In this document: positions 33,947 to 41,065 of the stretch, in pieces | Numbering within the stretch: position 1 is the stretch's first letter | Layout of the letters: the number at the start of each line of letters is the position of its first letter | NCBI GenBank assembly: GCA_018062815.1 | Contig: JAGORM010000005.1 | Span: forward strand, 1-51,430 | Direction: 5' to 3' | DNA: 51,430 bases | Origin: Candidatus Levyibacteriota bacterium | Lineage (GTDB): Bacteria > Patescibacteriota > Microgenomatia > Levybacterales > GWA1-39-11 | Notes under the pieces: generated by a model | Told to the model about the DNA's origin: nothing | Database searches by the model: none | What the model saw: only the letters and a program-made list of their open reading frames with translations | Position numbers and translations under genes: made by a program

Positions 33947-33978
33947 TTATGTCGTAAAAGTATTATTGTGCGACATAA
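33947..33978 (+). repeat. 8 bp inverted repeat TTATGTCG / CGACATAA
   Basis: TTATGTCG (33947-33954) and CGACATAA (33971-33978) are perfect inverted copies separated by 16 bp. The motif recurs at 32989 and 33105 beside the recombinase and regulator genes. Possible binding site of the winged-helix protein or of the Xer recombinase. Confidence 0.6.
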
Positions 33979-34100
33979 TTAATTCAACATAGACACCACT
34001 AGAGCAGCATGTGGTCAGAATGCTTATTTGTAGAGCGACTTGCATGGTGCACAATGGTGAAAAAGTAAAACTGAGGCCATTTTAACCACTCCCCCAAGGG

Positions 34101-34470
34101 GAAGCTTTAAAGTGAAGCTATCTCTGTGAAAATAAATGATCTAGAAGCAAATGATAGAGTAAAAATATCTTAATATATCAATCTTTTTTAACTTTTTCAG
34201 CCTCAAAACACCACTCTGCGATAGCACCTGCTTGTATAAAATAAATGGGGTTTCGTATTTTTTTCGTTTACTCATGCTTCAACCAAGAATTGCGTAGTCT
34301 AGCTTCAGAGAGATGTACTCAGCAGAGTCGTGAAAAGTCCTATACATAATTAAGTACTTTTTTGAGGCTAATTTGAAGCTAGTGAAAAGTTTCCTCCCGA
34401 GGCTAAACTTATCCACATTTATTATTATGGGATGCTAATATAGCGTATCAAACTATATCATTTGAAGCTA
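34101..34470 (+). repeat. Cluster of GARGCTA/GAAGCTT heptamers
   Basis: GAAGCTT at 34101 and GARGCTA at 34114, 34364, 34375, 34399 and 34464, with an inverted copy (TAGCTTC) at 34300. The pair at 34364 and 34375 has 7 bp units spaced by 4 bp, an 11 bp period, the geometry of PhoB/OmpR-type operators. GTGAAAA is also repeated four times (34057, 34126, 34330, 34382), twice next to GAAGCTA. Confidence 0.5.
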
Positions 34471-34539
34471 AATATGCTGATTGCTCCTCTATTCCACTAT
34501 TCCCTTACCCGCCTATAAAATAGCTTTGTTTTTATATTG

Positions 34540-35352
34540 TCACGCTCCCCATTTTGAAAATACCAGAAGAAATAATACAGATAATACGCCCACCCAAACA
34601 TATTCCCACAGGATTCCCTTAAATAGTCTCTTCTCAAGCCATGCGTGAGATAAACCTGAATATGTGTAAAATATGCCTGTGAGAAAAATTGCGTAAATAG
34701 ATGCACTTACTGGCCATATGGATAAAGCAAATGCTAACTCCATCATCATTATTGAAATTCCACCTGAAAAAAGAAACACCTCTCTATTCCCTTCTCTTGA
34801 TTCGGAGTATGACCATAAAAATTGCGTTGCCATTAAATATGAAATTGCCCCAACCAAGAAAGGGGTTACGTATAACGGCAGTCTTAATGAAAAAATAATA
34901 CTAAACATGAAGAACAGTACAAAAATGGTTATGACAAAAGAAACAATGCGAGCCGATCTGAGTAAATTTATTGTTCGTAAAGTGGAAATTGCAAAGATAT
35001 TCTGAGTTAAAAATAAAGAATAGGCACCAAATGAAAAGATAAGTGTCAAAAGAATGCGCGTTAAAAATCTTGAAGGGATCAGTGAATAAAACAAGCTAAA
35101 AGATAAAGTATAAAAAAATGGGAGAATAAAAATTGGAAGTAAATAGGATTTTTTATATATATCCTTACGCAATATTAGATAGAGAAAAAAAACTGTTAAT
35201 ATAGCCAAAAACAAAGACAAAAAAATAATAATTCCACCTGAAAAAAGTTCTGAAAAATATACTGCCACTGAAAGAGTAAATACACACAAAACAAACTTTC
35301 CGCGCTTTGTAAGAGATATTTTATTTTTTGCTCCTAGCTTGATTGACCTCAC
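34540..35352 (-). CDS. Polytopic membrane protein of unknown function
   Basis: The 270-residue protein has a basic N-terminus (KLGAKNKISLTKRGK) and about eight hydrophobic segments spread evenly from residue 20 to the end, with few charged residues and a short C-terminal tail. It is likely an integral membrane protein with no visible transporter or enzyme signature. The GTG start overlaps the ruvC stop (GTGA, 35349-35352), so it is translationally coupled to ruvC, which is surprising for a membrane protein. No family can be named. Confidence 0.7.
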   Translation of the reverse strand: MRSIKLGAKNKISLTKRGKFVLCVFTLSVAVYFSELFSGGIIIFLSLFLAILTVFFLYLILRKDIYKKSYLLPIFILPFFYTLSFSLFYSLIPSRFLTRILLTLIFSFGAYSLFLTQNIFAISTLRTINLLRSARIVSFVITIFVLFFMFSIIFSLRLPLYVTPFLVGAISYLMATQFLWSYSESREGNREVFLFSGGISIMMMELAFALSIWPVSASIYAIFLTGIFYTYSGLSHAWLEKRLFKGILWEYVWVGVLSVLFLLVFSKWGA

Positions 35353-35960
35353 TTCACTCCCCTCCTTTTTCTTTCTTCTTTTTCAGCGATCTTTAAATTT
35401 TTTATAACATCCTTCTCAGTTTTTTTTCTTTCTTTCTCCAACTCCAAAATTTCTTTGTCCTTCCCGCAGACTTTCCATGCATGGTGTATAGCAATTGCTA
35501 ATGCGTCAGCAGAATCATCAAATGCCTTGTCTTTGGCTGAAAACGAAAGAACTTTTTCGTCGAGTTTTAATAAATTTCTTACTACTTTTTGCATTTCTTT
35601 TTTATCTGTCTTTCCGCTGCCTGCGACAATATGTTTTACCGCAAGACTTGTGTATTCAAAAAGCGGCAAATTCACTTCAGCACAGGAAAGCATAACTACT
35701 CCTCTAGCTTGACTAACTGAAATAGCAGTTCTCGCATTTAAACCGAAAAAAATATGTTCTACAACAATACAATCTGGTGAAAATTTATTAATTAAACTTC
35801 CTAGTTCTTTATGAAGTGTAAGGAGTCTGTTTTGCATGAGGTCTTCAGTTGGTGTGACTACGCAACCATGAGCTATATACTCTACTTTATCCGCCTCTTT
35901 GTGATGTATAACGCCCCACCCTGTTCTCCCCGTACCAGGATCAATTCCCAAAATTCGCAT
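35349..35960 (-). CDS. ruvC: Holliday junction resolvase RuvC
   Basis: RuvC cuts four-way junctions made during recombination, normally with RuvAB. The 203-residue protein has the RNase H-fold motifs: MRILGIDPGTGRTGWGVI (Asp7), CIVVEHIFFGLNARTAISVSQARGVV (Glu at about 68), HIVAGSGKTDKKEMQKVV and FDDSADALAIAIHHAW (two catalytic Asp, about 142-145). The last 40 residues are an unusually Lys/Glu-rich extension (ILELEKERKKTEKDVIKNLK) beyond the normal end. ruvA and ruvB are not in the window. Confidence 0.95.
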   Translation of the reverse strand: MRILGIDPGTGRTGWGVIHHKEADKVEYIAHGCVVTPTEDLMQNRLLTLHKELGSLINKFSPDCIVVEHIFFGLNARTAISVSQARGVVMLSCAEVNLPLFEYTSLAVKHIVAGSGKTDKKEMQKVVRNLLKLDEKVLSFSAKDKAFDDSADALAIAIHHAWKVCGKDKEILELEKERKKTEKDVIKNLKIAEKEERKRRGVK

Positions 35961-35965
35961 AATAC

Positions 35966-35994
35966 ATTCTAGCCATACTTATACTTTGTTTCAA
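35966..35994 (-). promoter_or_regulatory. Promoter predicting a leaderless ruvC mRNA
   Basis: On the minus strand TTGAAA (35994-35989), 17 bp and TAGAAT (35971-35966), ending 5 nt before the ATG at 35960. Both hexamers match consensus at five of six positions. Confidence 0.6.
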
Positions 35995-36025
35995 GGGATA
36001 ATAAATATATCAATACTATGGGATA

Positions 36026-36754
36026 CTAGTAAATTGTGGTATTAGTTGAAACGTTTTGTACGTCACCTAAATCTTCTAACTTTTCAATTAAAGAAATGGT
36101 TTTGGATTTTGCTTCTTCTGAAATCTCCATTTCATTTATAGGTTTGAATACTAACTCAGCGCTTGCAACAACCATGCCCTTTTCCTCCAACAACTTCTTT
36201 ACTATTGCAAGCCTAGTTGGGTCAACATAAAAAATCACATCACCTGAATCTTCTAAATAATCCGTACTGTCTAACTCAACTGCAAGATCTAAGAGCTCAT
36301 CTGAAGTTTTTCCATTTATTTGCGCAGCAATTTCGCCTACCCGATTAAATAAATACGAGACAGATCCCTGATTTCCCAATGTACCACCGTTTTTTTCCAA
36401 GACATTTTTCACCTCAGCCACAGTTCTTTGTTTATTATCAGTGACTGCTTCTATTAAAATCGCTCCTCCGCCAGGCGTAAATCCCTCATAAATAGCCTCT
36501 TGTAAATCTCCTGAATCTGAACTACCCTTTGCTTTTTGGATTGCTCGTTCTATATTTTCTTTGGGCATGTTGTAAGAACGTGCTTTATCAATTGCAAGTC
36601 GCAGTTTAAAGTTTGTTTCAGGATCTACTACTCCACCATTCTGCTTAACCGCTATCACAATGGCGTTTGCCAATTTTGTAAACTGTTGCCCGCGCTTTAT
36701 ATCTGCTGCGCCTTTTTGGCGTTTAATAGTTGCCCACTTAGAATGTCCACTCAT
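36026..36754 (-). CDS. yebC: YebC/PmpR (TACO1) family protein
   Basis: YebC-family proteins were annotated as transcription regulators and more recently linked to relief of ribosome stalling. The 242-residue protein begins MSGHSKWATIKRQKGAADIK, the family hallmark, with RSYNMPKENIERAIQKAKG (about 63-81), EGFTPGGGAILIEAVTDNKQRT and NGGTLGNQGSVSYLFNRVG. Length is normal. It lies upstream of ruvC in the same orientation, a common pairing (yebC-ruvC), although ruvC also has its own promoter. Transcription starts from the divergent promoter shared with the TPR gene. Confidence 0.95.
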   Translation of the reverse strand: MSGHSKWATIKRQKGAADIKRGQQFTKLANAIVIAVKQNGGVVDPETNFKLRLAIDKARSYNMPKENIERAIQKAKGSSDSGDLQEAIYEGFTPGGGAILIEAVTDNKQRTVAEVKNVLEKNGGTLGNQGSVSYLFNRVGEIAAQINGKTSDELLDLAVELDSTDYLEDSGDVIFYVDPTRLAIVKKLLEEKGMVVASAELVFKPINEMEISEEAKSKTISLIEKLEDLGDVQNVSTNTTIY

Positions 36755-36760
36755 ATGTTT

Positions 36761-36803
36761 TAGGAACTAAATGATTTTAGACACTTAAATTCAATAATTC
36801 CTA
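36761..36803 (-). promoter_or_regulatory. Nested hairpin in the yebC leader
   Basis: On the minus strand TAGGAA (36803-36798), within 2 nt of the predicted transcription start at about 36801, can pair with TTCCTA (36766-36761). Directly before the second arm lies a small hairpin CTAAA-ATCA-TTTAG (36780-36767). The leader ends 6 nt before the ATG. Together they can fold into one structure covering almost the whole leader. Confidence 0.45.
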
Positions 36804-36807
36804 GAAC

Positions 36808-36836
36808 ATTATACCTTCGCACCTTGACATTTTCAA
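36808..36836 (-). promoter_or_regulatory. yebC promoter (half of a mirror-symmetric pair)
   Basis: On the minus strand TTGAAA (36836-36831), 17 bp and TATAAT (36813-36808). Its -35 box is separated by one base from the plus-strand TTGACA of the TPR gene. Confidence 0.65.
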
Positions 36837-36852
36837 GGAAACTAAATAAAAT
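36824..36852 (+). promoter_or_regulatory. TPR-gene promoter (other half of the mirror pair)
   Basis: TTGACA (36824-36829), 17 bp and TAAAAT (36847-36852); predicted start near 36859 and a leader of about 31 nt. The two -35 boxes together form the near-palindrome CCTTGACATTTTCAAGG (36822-36838). Confidence 0.65.
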
Positions 36853-36889
36853 ATCTCAATTACGTTTTTGAATATTTGCTCGATAATAC

Positions 36890-37537
36890 ATGAGTACAGC
36901 CCTTAAGACACTCGCGATTCAATATGCCCTAGCTAACAACTGGAAAGCCGCTCAACAGGCGAATGAAGAACTTATTCTAGAAAATCCCCGTGACATCGAT
37001 TCCCTTAACAGATTGGGATTTGCTTGCATAAAACAAGGAAAATATGCAAAGGCACGTGACGTTTACAGACAAGTAATATCCCTGGATAAAACAAATCCAA
37101 TTGCACTCAAAAATCTTAAAAGATTAGAAACAGTCTCAAAAGGTTCTAAGAAGTCAGCGTTAGAAAAAAATTCAACTTCTCCAATGCCCACAAACATCTA
37201 TATTGAAGAGGCAGGAAAAACAAAAACAGTCGAGTTGAAAAACGTAGCTGATAAAAAAACTCTTTCATTTGTGGAACCAGGAGATCCTGTCTATATGATC
37301 GTAAAACGTTCTAAAATATTTATACAAACTCAAGATAAAAAATATATTGGCATGCTACCGGATAATATTTCAATGCGGCTGATTACTTTTATTAAGGGAG
37401 GGAATGAATATGTTGCCTGCATAAAAGCAGCAGAAGAAAAAAACATATCTGTTTTTGTAAAAGAAACTAAGAAGTCTAGCAAATTTAAAAATCAGGCATC
37501 ATTCCCTTCAACGTTTACCTCTCAAGACTCGGAATAA
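36890..37537 (+). CDS. TPR-containing protein
   Basis: The 215-residue protein begins with at least two tetratricopeptide repeats (about 5-85): LAIQYALANNWKAAQQANEEL..NP and NRLGFACIKQGKYAKARDVY..NP, the usual A/G-x-Y-x-x-A pattern. The second half (about 105-195) is beta-rich with VELKNVADKKTLSFVEPGDP, IFIQTQDKKYIGMLPDNISM and FIKGGNEYVACIKAAEEKNI; this resembles nothing I can name. No signal peptide, so it is probably a cytoplasmic interaction protein. Divergent from yebC with back-to-back promoters. Confidence 0.75.
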   Translation: MSTALKTLAIQYALANNWKAAQQANEELILENPRDIDSLNRLGFACIKQGKYAKARDVYRQVISLDKTNPIALKNLKRLETVSKGSKKSALEKNSTSPMPTNIYIEEAGKTKTVELKNVADKKTLSFVEPGDPVYMIVKRSKIFIQTQDKKYIGMLPDNISMRLITFIKGGNEYVACIKAAEEKNISVFVKETKKSSKFKNQASFPSTFTSQDSE

Positions 37538-37539
37538 TC

Positions 37540-37689
37540 TTATTTTCTCTTAAATAAAACTTTTTCTTTGTGGAGATTTTCTTTAATCTTTGCCAATTCC
37601 TTAGGCTTTGCTAGCTCCGAGGATAAACCATGTAATGCCCATAAAAATGAGACTCCTAAAAGTACAGCAACTGAAATCCAAAACATCAT
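37540..37689 (-). CDS. Small single-span membrane protein (49 residues)
   Basis: The minus-strand frame from ATG 37689 to TAA encodes MMFWISVAVLLGVSFLWALH, then a charged tail (GLSSELAKPKELAKIKENLH and KEKVLFKRK). This gives one membrane helix (about 2-20) and a basic amphipathic tail. Support comes from a complete promoter: TTGGAA, 17 bp, TATAAT, then 6 nt to the ATG. The stop is 2 nt from the convergent TPR gene's stop. It follows the LytR_C gene and resembles small helper proteins with one helix, but no function can be assigned. Confidence 0.6.
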   Translation of the reverse strand: MMFWISVAVLLGVSFLWALHGLSSELAKPKELAKIKENLHKEKVLFKRK

Positions 37690-37695
37690 ATCAAT

Positions 37696-37724
37696 ATTAT
37701 ACTTCTACTTAAGCTTTTTTCCAA
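37696..37724 (-). promoter_or_regulatory. Promoter predicting a leaderless mRNA for the 49-residue protein
   Basis: On the minus strand TTGGAA (37724-37719), 17 bp and TATAAT (37701-37696), 6 nt before the ATG at 37689. It lies across the 3' end of the LytR_C gene. Confidence 0.6.
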
Positions 37725-38574
37725 AATCAGATCCCAAAACAATTCTTATATCAGAAACTCCAACAAAGTTTTCGTCTACACTGGCAGGAACTCCTAAAAG
37801 ATGAGTTACTCGTTCCATAGATTTAGAATTCTTAGAAGCAGTAATTGTTGAATTTACCACGTTTTCAGAAGATCGTATGGATACTATATTTGCTCCTGCA
37901 TTTTTCAGAACCTCCCCAACCATTCCTGCTAGCCCAGTAATATCTGTACCGTTTATAATTTCTATGCTATTTTGCTCATCAAGTAAATCTGAATCCTTAA
38001 AGGTATTATAAATTTGCTCATTTGTAACTCCAGCTCTTTCTCCTTCAGAATTTACGAAAAGACTTAAATGCGAAACATCTTTACTGGGAACGGATGAAGC
38101 AAATAGCGCAAGCTTTACCGAATCAAGGATTGTCATGTCTGAATATCTGTAATTCCAAGGTGCAAACAACTGGCTTGCAATAGTTCCGATGCTTAAATAT
38201 TTTTCAGGAGACATACTTTCAGATTTAATCTCCCCATCAATGGGCACCCCCAATAGAATACTCTCTTTTAATTTCGTGTTATTTATCTCCTTTAAACTTA
38301 TAAAAGTAAGTTTTTTCTGATTTTTGTCATATGAAACTATAAATGGTTTTTTTGCATTTACAAGTACAGAAAAAGAAGACGTGCTATACGTACTACTTTG
38401 GTAAATAAAAATAAATCTTAAGACAAGAGACAGAACAATAAAAATTCCTACAACTAACAAAAAATACAGTAGGTAAGACATCGAGCTATTTTCTTTTATA
38501 CCTCCGTCTGTTTTTTTTATTTTTTTAGATTTTTCGAATGTGTTAATTGTTACTTTGCTATATTTTAGTTTCAT
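37705..38574 (-). CDS. Membrane protein with LytR C-terminal domain
   Basis: The 289-residue protein has a basic N-terminus, one membrane helix (about 33-55) and an extracytoplasmic region. Residues about 200-285 match the LytR_C domain: IEIINGTDITGLAGMVGEVL, KNAGANIVSIRSSENVV and VSDIRIVLGSDFGKKLK. The region before it (about 75-195) is reminiscent of the LCP-like part but lacks the LCP catalytic Arg/Asp motifs. LytR_C domains occur in wall-associated proteins. Its start overlaps the CPA2 antiporter stop (ATGA, 38571-38574). Confidence 0.82.
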   Translation of the reverse strand: MKLKYSKVTINTFEKSKKIKKTDGGIKENSSMSYLLYFLLVVGIFIVLSLVLRFIFIYQSSTYSTSSFSVLVNAKKPFIVSYDKNQKKLTFISLKEINNTKLKESILLGVPIDGEIKSESMSPEKYLSIGTIASQLFAPWNYRYSDMTILDSVKLALFASSVPSKDVSHLSLFVNSEGERAGVTNEQIYNTFKDSDLLDEQNSIEIINGTDITGLAGMVGEVLKNAGANIVSIRSSENVVNSTITASKNSKSMERVTHLLGVPASVDENFVGVSDIRIVLGSDFGKKLK

Positions 38575-40283
38575 ACTTCATGTATTCTTTTTATATATTC
38601 CTCCTGCTTGTCTTTTGAGATATGAAAATTTTTAAGAAGCTGTACTCCTAGCCTTAATCCTGCTTCCGACTCGGGAAAAGTAACCTCATCAGCACCGAGT
38701 TTAAGAAATTCACTTTCGTCTTCTTTCCTATGAATTCTGCTAATAATGTAAAGATTTTTATTCATATACTTAGCTACCTTTATTATTTTCTTGTTCTCTG
38801 TGACGTCTGAAAATGTAATCACCATAGCTTTCGCTGACTTTACATGAGCAAGCCCTAAGATATCTGGGTCTGTAGGATCACCAAAAAGTGCGTGTTTACC
38901 AACGTTTTGTATATCCAATATTGCTTTTCTGTTATAGTCAATTACAATGTATGGAATTTCTGCAACATCTAAAACTGTTCTTATATTCCTTCCCACTCTC
39001 CCATGGCCACATATAATAACGTGGTTTACAACTTTTTGCTCACTATGTACTACAGCACCATGGGAATCAGGAAAAAGTCTTTTTAAAAACTTATACTTAT
39101 TAATTTTTGTGTGTATTTTTTCAATAATTGTGTTCTCAAATGGAATAAATGCCAAAGACAAAATAAACACTGACAATAAAAGAAAATACGAATCGTTTGA
39201 TATATGATGATCTAAAAGTGCTAACTGGCCGATCACTATTGCAAATTCTCCAACATTAATAATGTATGATGATATTTTTAAGCTTGGTGAAAAATTAAAA
39301 AACTGAATTCTTAGTAAACTGTATATAACAATAAACTTTATAAATAATACAATACCAGTTAGAAAAATTATCATCCAAAAATTTGCAATAAAATATGGTA
39401 CTGAAAAAAGCATTCCAGTTAATACAAAAAATATAACTAGAAATATGTCTCTCAAAGGACGAATTTCTGAAAGCGGTGCTAAATTCCTCCCCTGTTCTGA
39501 AATAATAACACCAGCAAGAAACGCCGCTATCGCATCAGGTAAACCTGCGTATTTAAGAAGCGCTATTGTAATTGCAGCAGTGAAAATAGTAGCTAATATT
39601 GTTAGCTCATGAGATGGGTATCTGAAAATAAATCCTAAAACTTTTGATAAAAAGTACTTATTAAAAATAAGTATAAAAAGAAAAATAATAATCGGCTTTA
39701 CTGCTGACACTAGCAGAGAGCCTAAAATACTAGAGACAGATCCTGTTGCTTCGCCAAATAAAATCGGGAAAAGAATAATTACTGGAATCACAAATAGGTC
39801 TTGCACTAAAAGCAATAAGAAGATTGCGCTTCCCGGAAAATTGTAAAGCATACCCTTTTCCTCTAAAATTTTTATAACAATCGTGGTTGACGAAAATGAA
39901 AAAAGAATTGAAAACAAAATTGCAACTGATATTGAAAGGCCAAAATAAGTTAAGATCGGAAAGAGCACAAACGAAGTAACAATTACCTGGAGTACACCAA
40001 CAACTAAAATCCTTTTATCTATTTTTTTTAATGCATCAATCGTAATCTCAAAGCCATGAGTAAATAACAATAGAGAAATTCCCAATTGCGACAAAGCCAA
40101 AAGTCCATCATATGAAGATATGAATGGGCGACCTATTAGTGAAAATAAAATACCGCTTGAGATATACCCTAAAACTGGTGGAAGCTTTACGGAACGGGCT
40201 AAAAAACCGCCAAAGAAGGCAGCCGTTGCAATGAATATAATGTCTCGCAGGAAGGATTCTGTCACTATATCTAGTGTACTCAA
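38571..40283 (-). CDS. CPA2-type monovalent cation/proton antiporter with TrkA_N domain
   Basis: This 570-residue transporter has about 12-13 membrane helices (about 10-390), with LARSVKLPPVLGYISSGILF and LPDAIAAFLAGVIISEQGR typical of the Na+/H+ exchanger (KefB/KefC, GerN) fold, and a cytosolic RCK/TrkA_N domain (about 415-530): VIICGHGRVGRNIRTVL, VIDYNRKAILDIQNVGKHAL and FGDPTDPDILGLAHVKSAKA. The GxGxxG loop binds NAD(H) or a related ligand. It probably exports K+ or Na+ and regulates pH. No TrkA_C domain is obvious. Part of the MFS/Lgt-like/RluA/CPA2/LytR_C operon. Confidence 0.92.
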   Translation of the reverse strand: MSTLDIVTESFLRDIIFIATAAFFGGFLARSVKLPPVLGYISSGILFSLIGRPFISSYDGLLALSQLGISLLLFTHGFEITIDALKKIDKRILVVGVLQVIVTSFVLFPILTYFGLSISVAILFSILFSFSSTTIVIKILEEKGMLYNFPGSAIFLLLLVQDLFVIPVIILFPILFGEATGSVSSILGSLLVSAVKPIIIFLFILIFNKYFLSKVLGFIFRYPSHELTILATIFTAAITIALLKYAGLPDAIAAFLAGVIISEQGRNLAPLSEIRPLRDIFLVIFFVLTGMLFSVPYFIANFWMIIFLTGIVLFIKFIVIYSLLRIQFFNFSPSLKISSYIINVGEFAIVIGQLALLDHHISNDSYFLLLSVFILSLAFIPFENTIIEKIHTKINKYKFLKRLFPDSHGAVVHSEQKVVNHVIICGHGRVGRNIRTVLDVAEIPYIVIDYNRKAILDIQNVGKHALFGDPTDPDILGLAHVKSAKAMVITFSDVTENKKIIKVAKYMNKNLYIISRIHRKEDESEFLKLGADEVTFPESEAGLRLGVQLLKNFHISKDKQEEYIKRIHEV

Positions 40284-40290
40284 AATCCAC

Positions 40291-41064
40291 CTATTTATTC
40301 AACTGGAAAGACTCAAGTGAGTTTAGAAATGTAGTCAAATCCTCAGGTAATGGACTTTCGTAAGAAACTTTTTTAGAGCTTAAAACATCTGTAAACTCTA
40401 TCCTTCCCGCATGAAGAAAGTGTCTACTCAACACCTTTCTGTCATTTCTAGCTGTTTTCCGACCAGCATATAAAACATCAGCAAAAATCGGATGATTGAT
40501 GTGCTGAAAATGAACTCTTATCTGGTGTGTTCGACCGGTCTTAGGATGTACCTCAACTAAAGTCAAACATTCCCCCATGTATTTTTTTTCTTCTAAAACT
40601 TTGTAATGTGTATATGCATCTCTACCCTCCTGTAATACACCAAATCTTGTTCTATTCCAGGGAAGCCTCCCAATTGGCTCTTTTATTTCCCCCTCGGGTG
40701 AATCAAGCTTACCATGAACTAATGCCAAGTAAGTTTTGACTACATCATGAGTCTTAAATTTTTCCTGAAGCTTCATAAAAGTTTCAACATTCTTTGCTAT
40801 TAAAATAATCCCCGAGGTTTCTTTATCTAAGCGGTGTACAATGCCGGATCTTGAAATGAATTCATCGTATTTATTATACCCATTTATCATGAATTTTTCT
40901 TTTTCTTGAACTGATAATACATCTTTTAACACTCCACTGTATTCCTCTACCCAATCTTGGAGTGTTAAGCTTCCCTTTGCAGTATCTGCCCTATTCACAA
41001 TTACATGAGCCGGCTTATTTACTACCAATAAATTATTGTCCTCAAATATTATTTTTATATTCAT
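40291..41064 (-). CDS. RluA-family pseudouridine synthase
   Basis: The 257-residue enzyme converts uridine to pseudouridine in rRNA or tRNA. The catalytic Asp lies in GIVHRLDKETSGIILIAKN (about 73-91), and further family motifs are NNLLVVNKPAHVIVN at the N-terminus, VKTYLALVHGKL, and LVEVHPKTGRTHQIRVHF then PIFADVLYAG. The N-terminal S4 RNA-binding domain of RluC/RluD is missing, so RluA or TruC-like specificity is possible. It overlaps or abuts its neighbours on both sides (gaps of 1 and 7 nt). Confidence 0.92.
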   Translation of the reverse strand: MNIKIIFEDNNLLVVNKPAHVIVNRADTAKGSLTLQDWVEEYSGVLKDVLSVQEKEKFMINGYNKYDEFISRSGIVHRLDKETSGIILIAKNVETFMKLQEKFKTHDVVKTYLALVHGKLDSPEGEIKEPIGRLPWNRTRFGVLQEGRDAYTHYKVLEEKKYMGECLTLVEVHPKTGRTHQIRVHFQHINHPIFADVLYAGRKTARNDRKVLSRHFLHAGRIEFTDVLSSKKVSYESPLPEDLTTFLNSLESFQLNK

Positions 41065-41065
41065 A

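Larger units (their letters stand above)
33677..34539 (+). other. Gene-free region of about 860 bp
   Basis: No reading frame above about 25 codons, tRNA, or recognisable RNA family (tmRNA, RNase P RNA, SRP RNA) is visible here. It contains an 8 bp inverted repeat TTATGTCG/CGACATAA (33947-33978), clusters of GARGCTA and GTGAAAA motifs (34057-34470), a small TCCCC-CAA-GGGGA hairpin near 34090, ATATAG/CTATAT (34438-34458) and one TTATCCACA (34409-34417). It is the only long intergenic gap in an otherwise compact segment, which suggests a regulatory, RNA or replication/segregation role, or decayed mobile DNA. Confidence 0.6.

Noticed and set aside
32989-33978. A canonical dif site
   Set aside because: Half-site-like sequences exist (TTATG/CATAA) but no 28 bp element with two 11 bp arms and a 6 bp centre matching known dif consensus was found, so only a weaker motif finding is reported.
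34409-34417. Perfect DnaA box TTATCCACA in the gene-free region, suggesting an origin
   Set aside because: Only one perfect box is present; a single 9-mer is expected roughly 0.6 times by chance in a window this AT-rich, no AT-rich unwinding element or dnaA/dnaN genes are adjacent, and gene orientation converges here, unlike at an origin.
33650-34530. tmRNA, RNase P RNA or SRP RNA in the gene-free stretch
   Set aside because: No tmRNA tag frame with tRNA-like ends, no RNase P core motif and no SRP Alu/S-domain signature were found on either strand.
37568-37804. Plus-strand open frame of 78 codons
   Set aside because: It lies antisense to the 49-residue gene and the LytR_C gene end, has no promoter or ribosome site, and its product looks like random translation.
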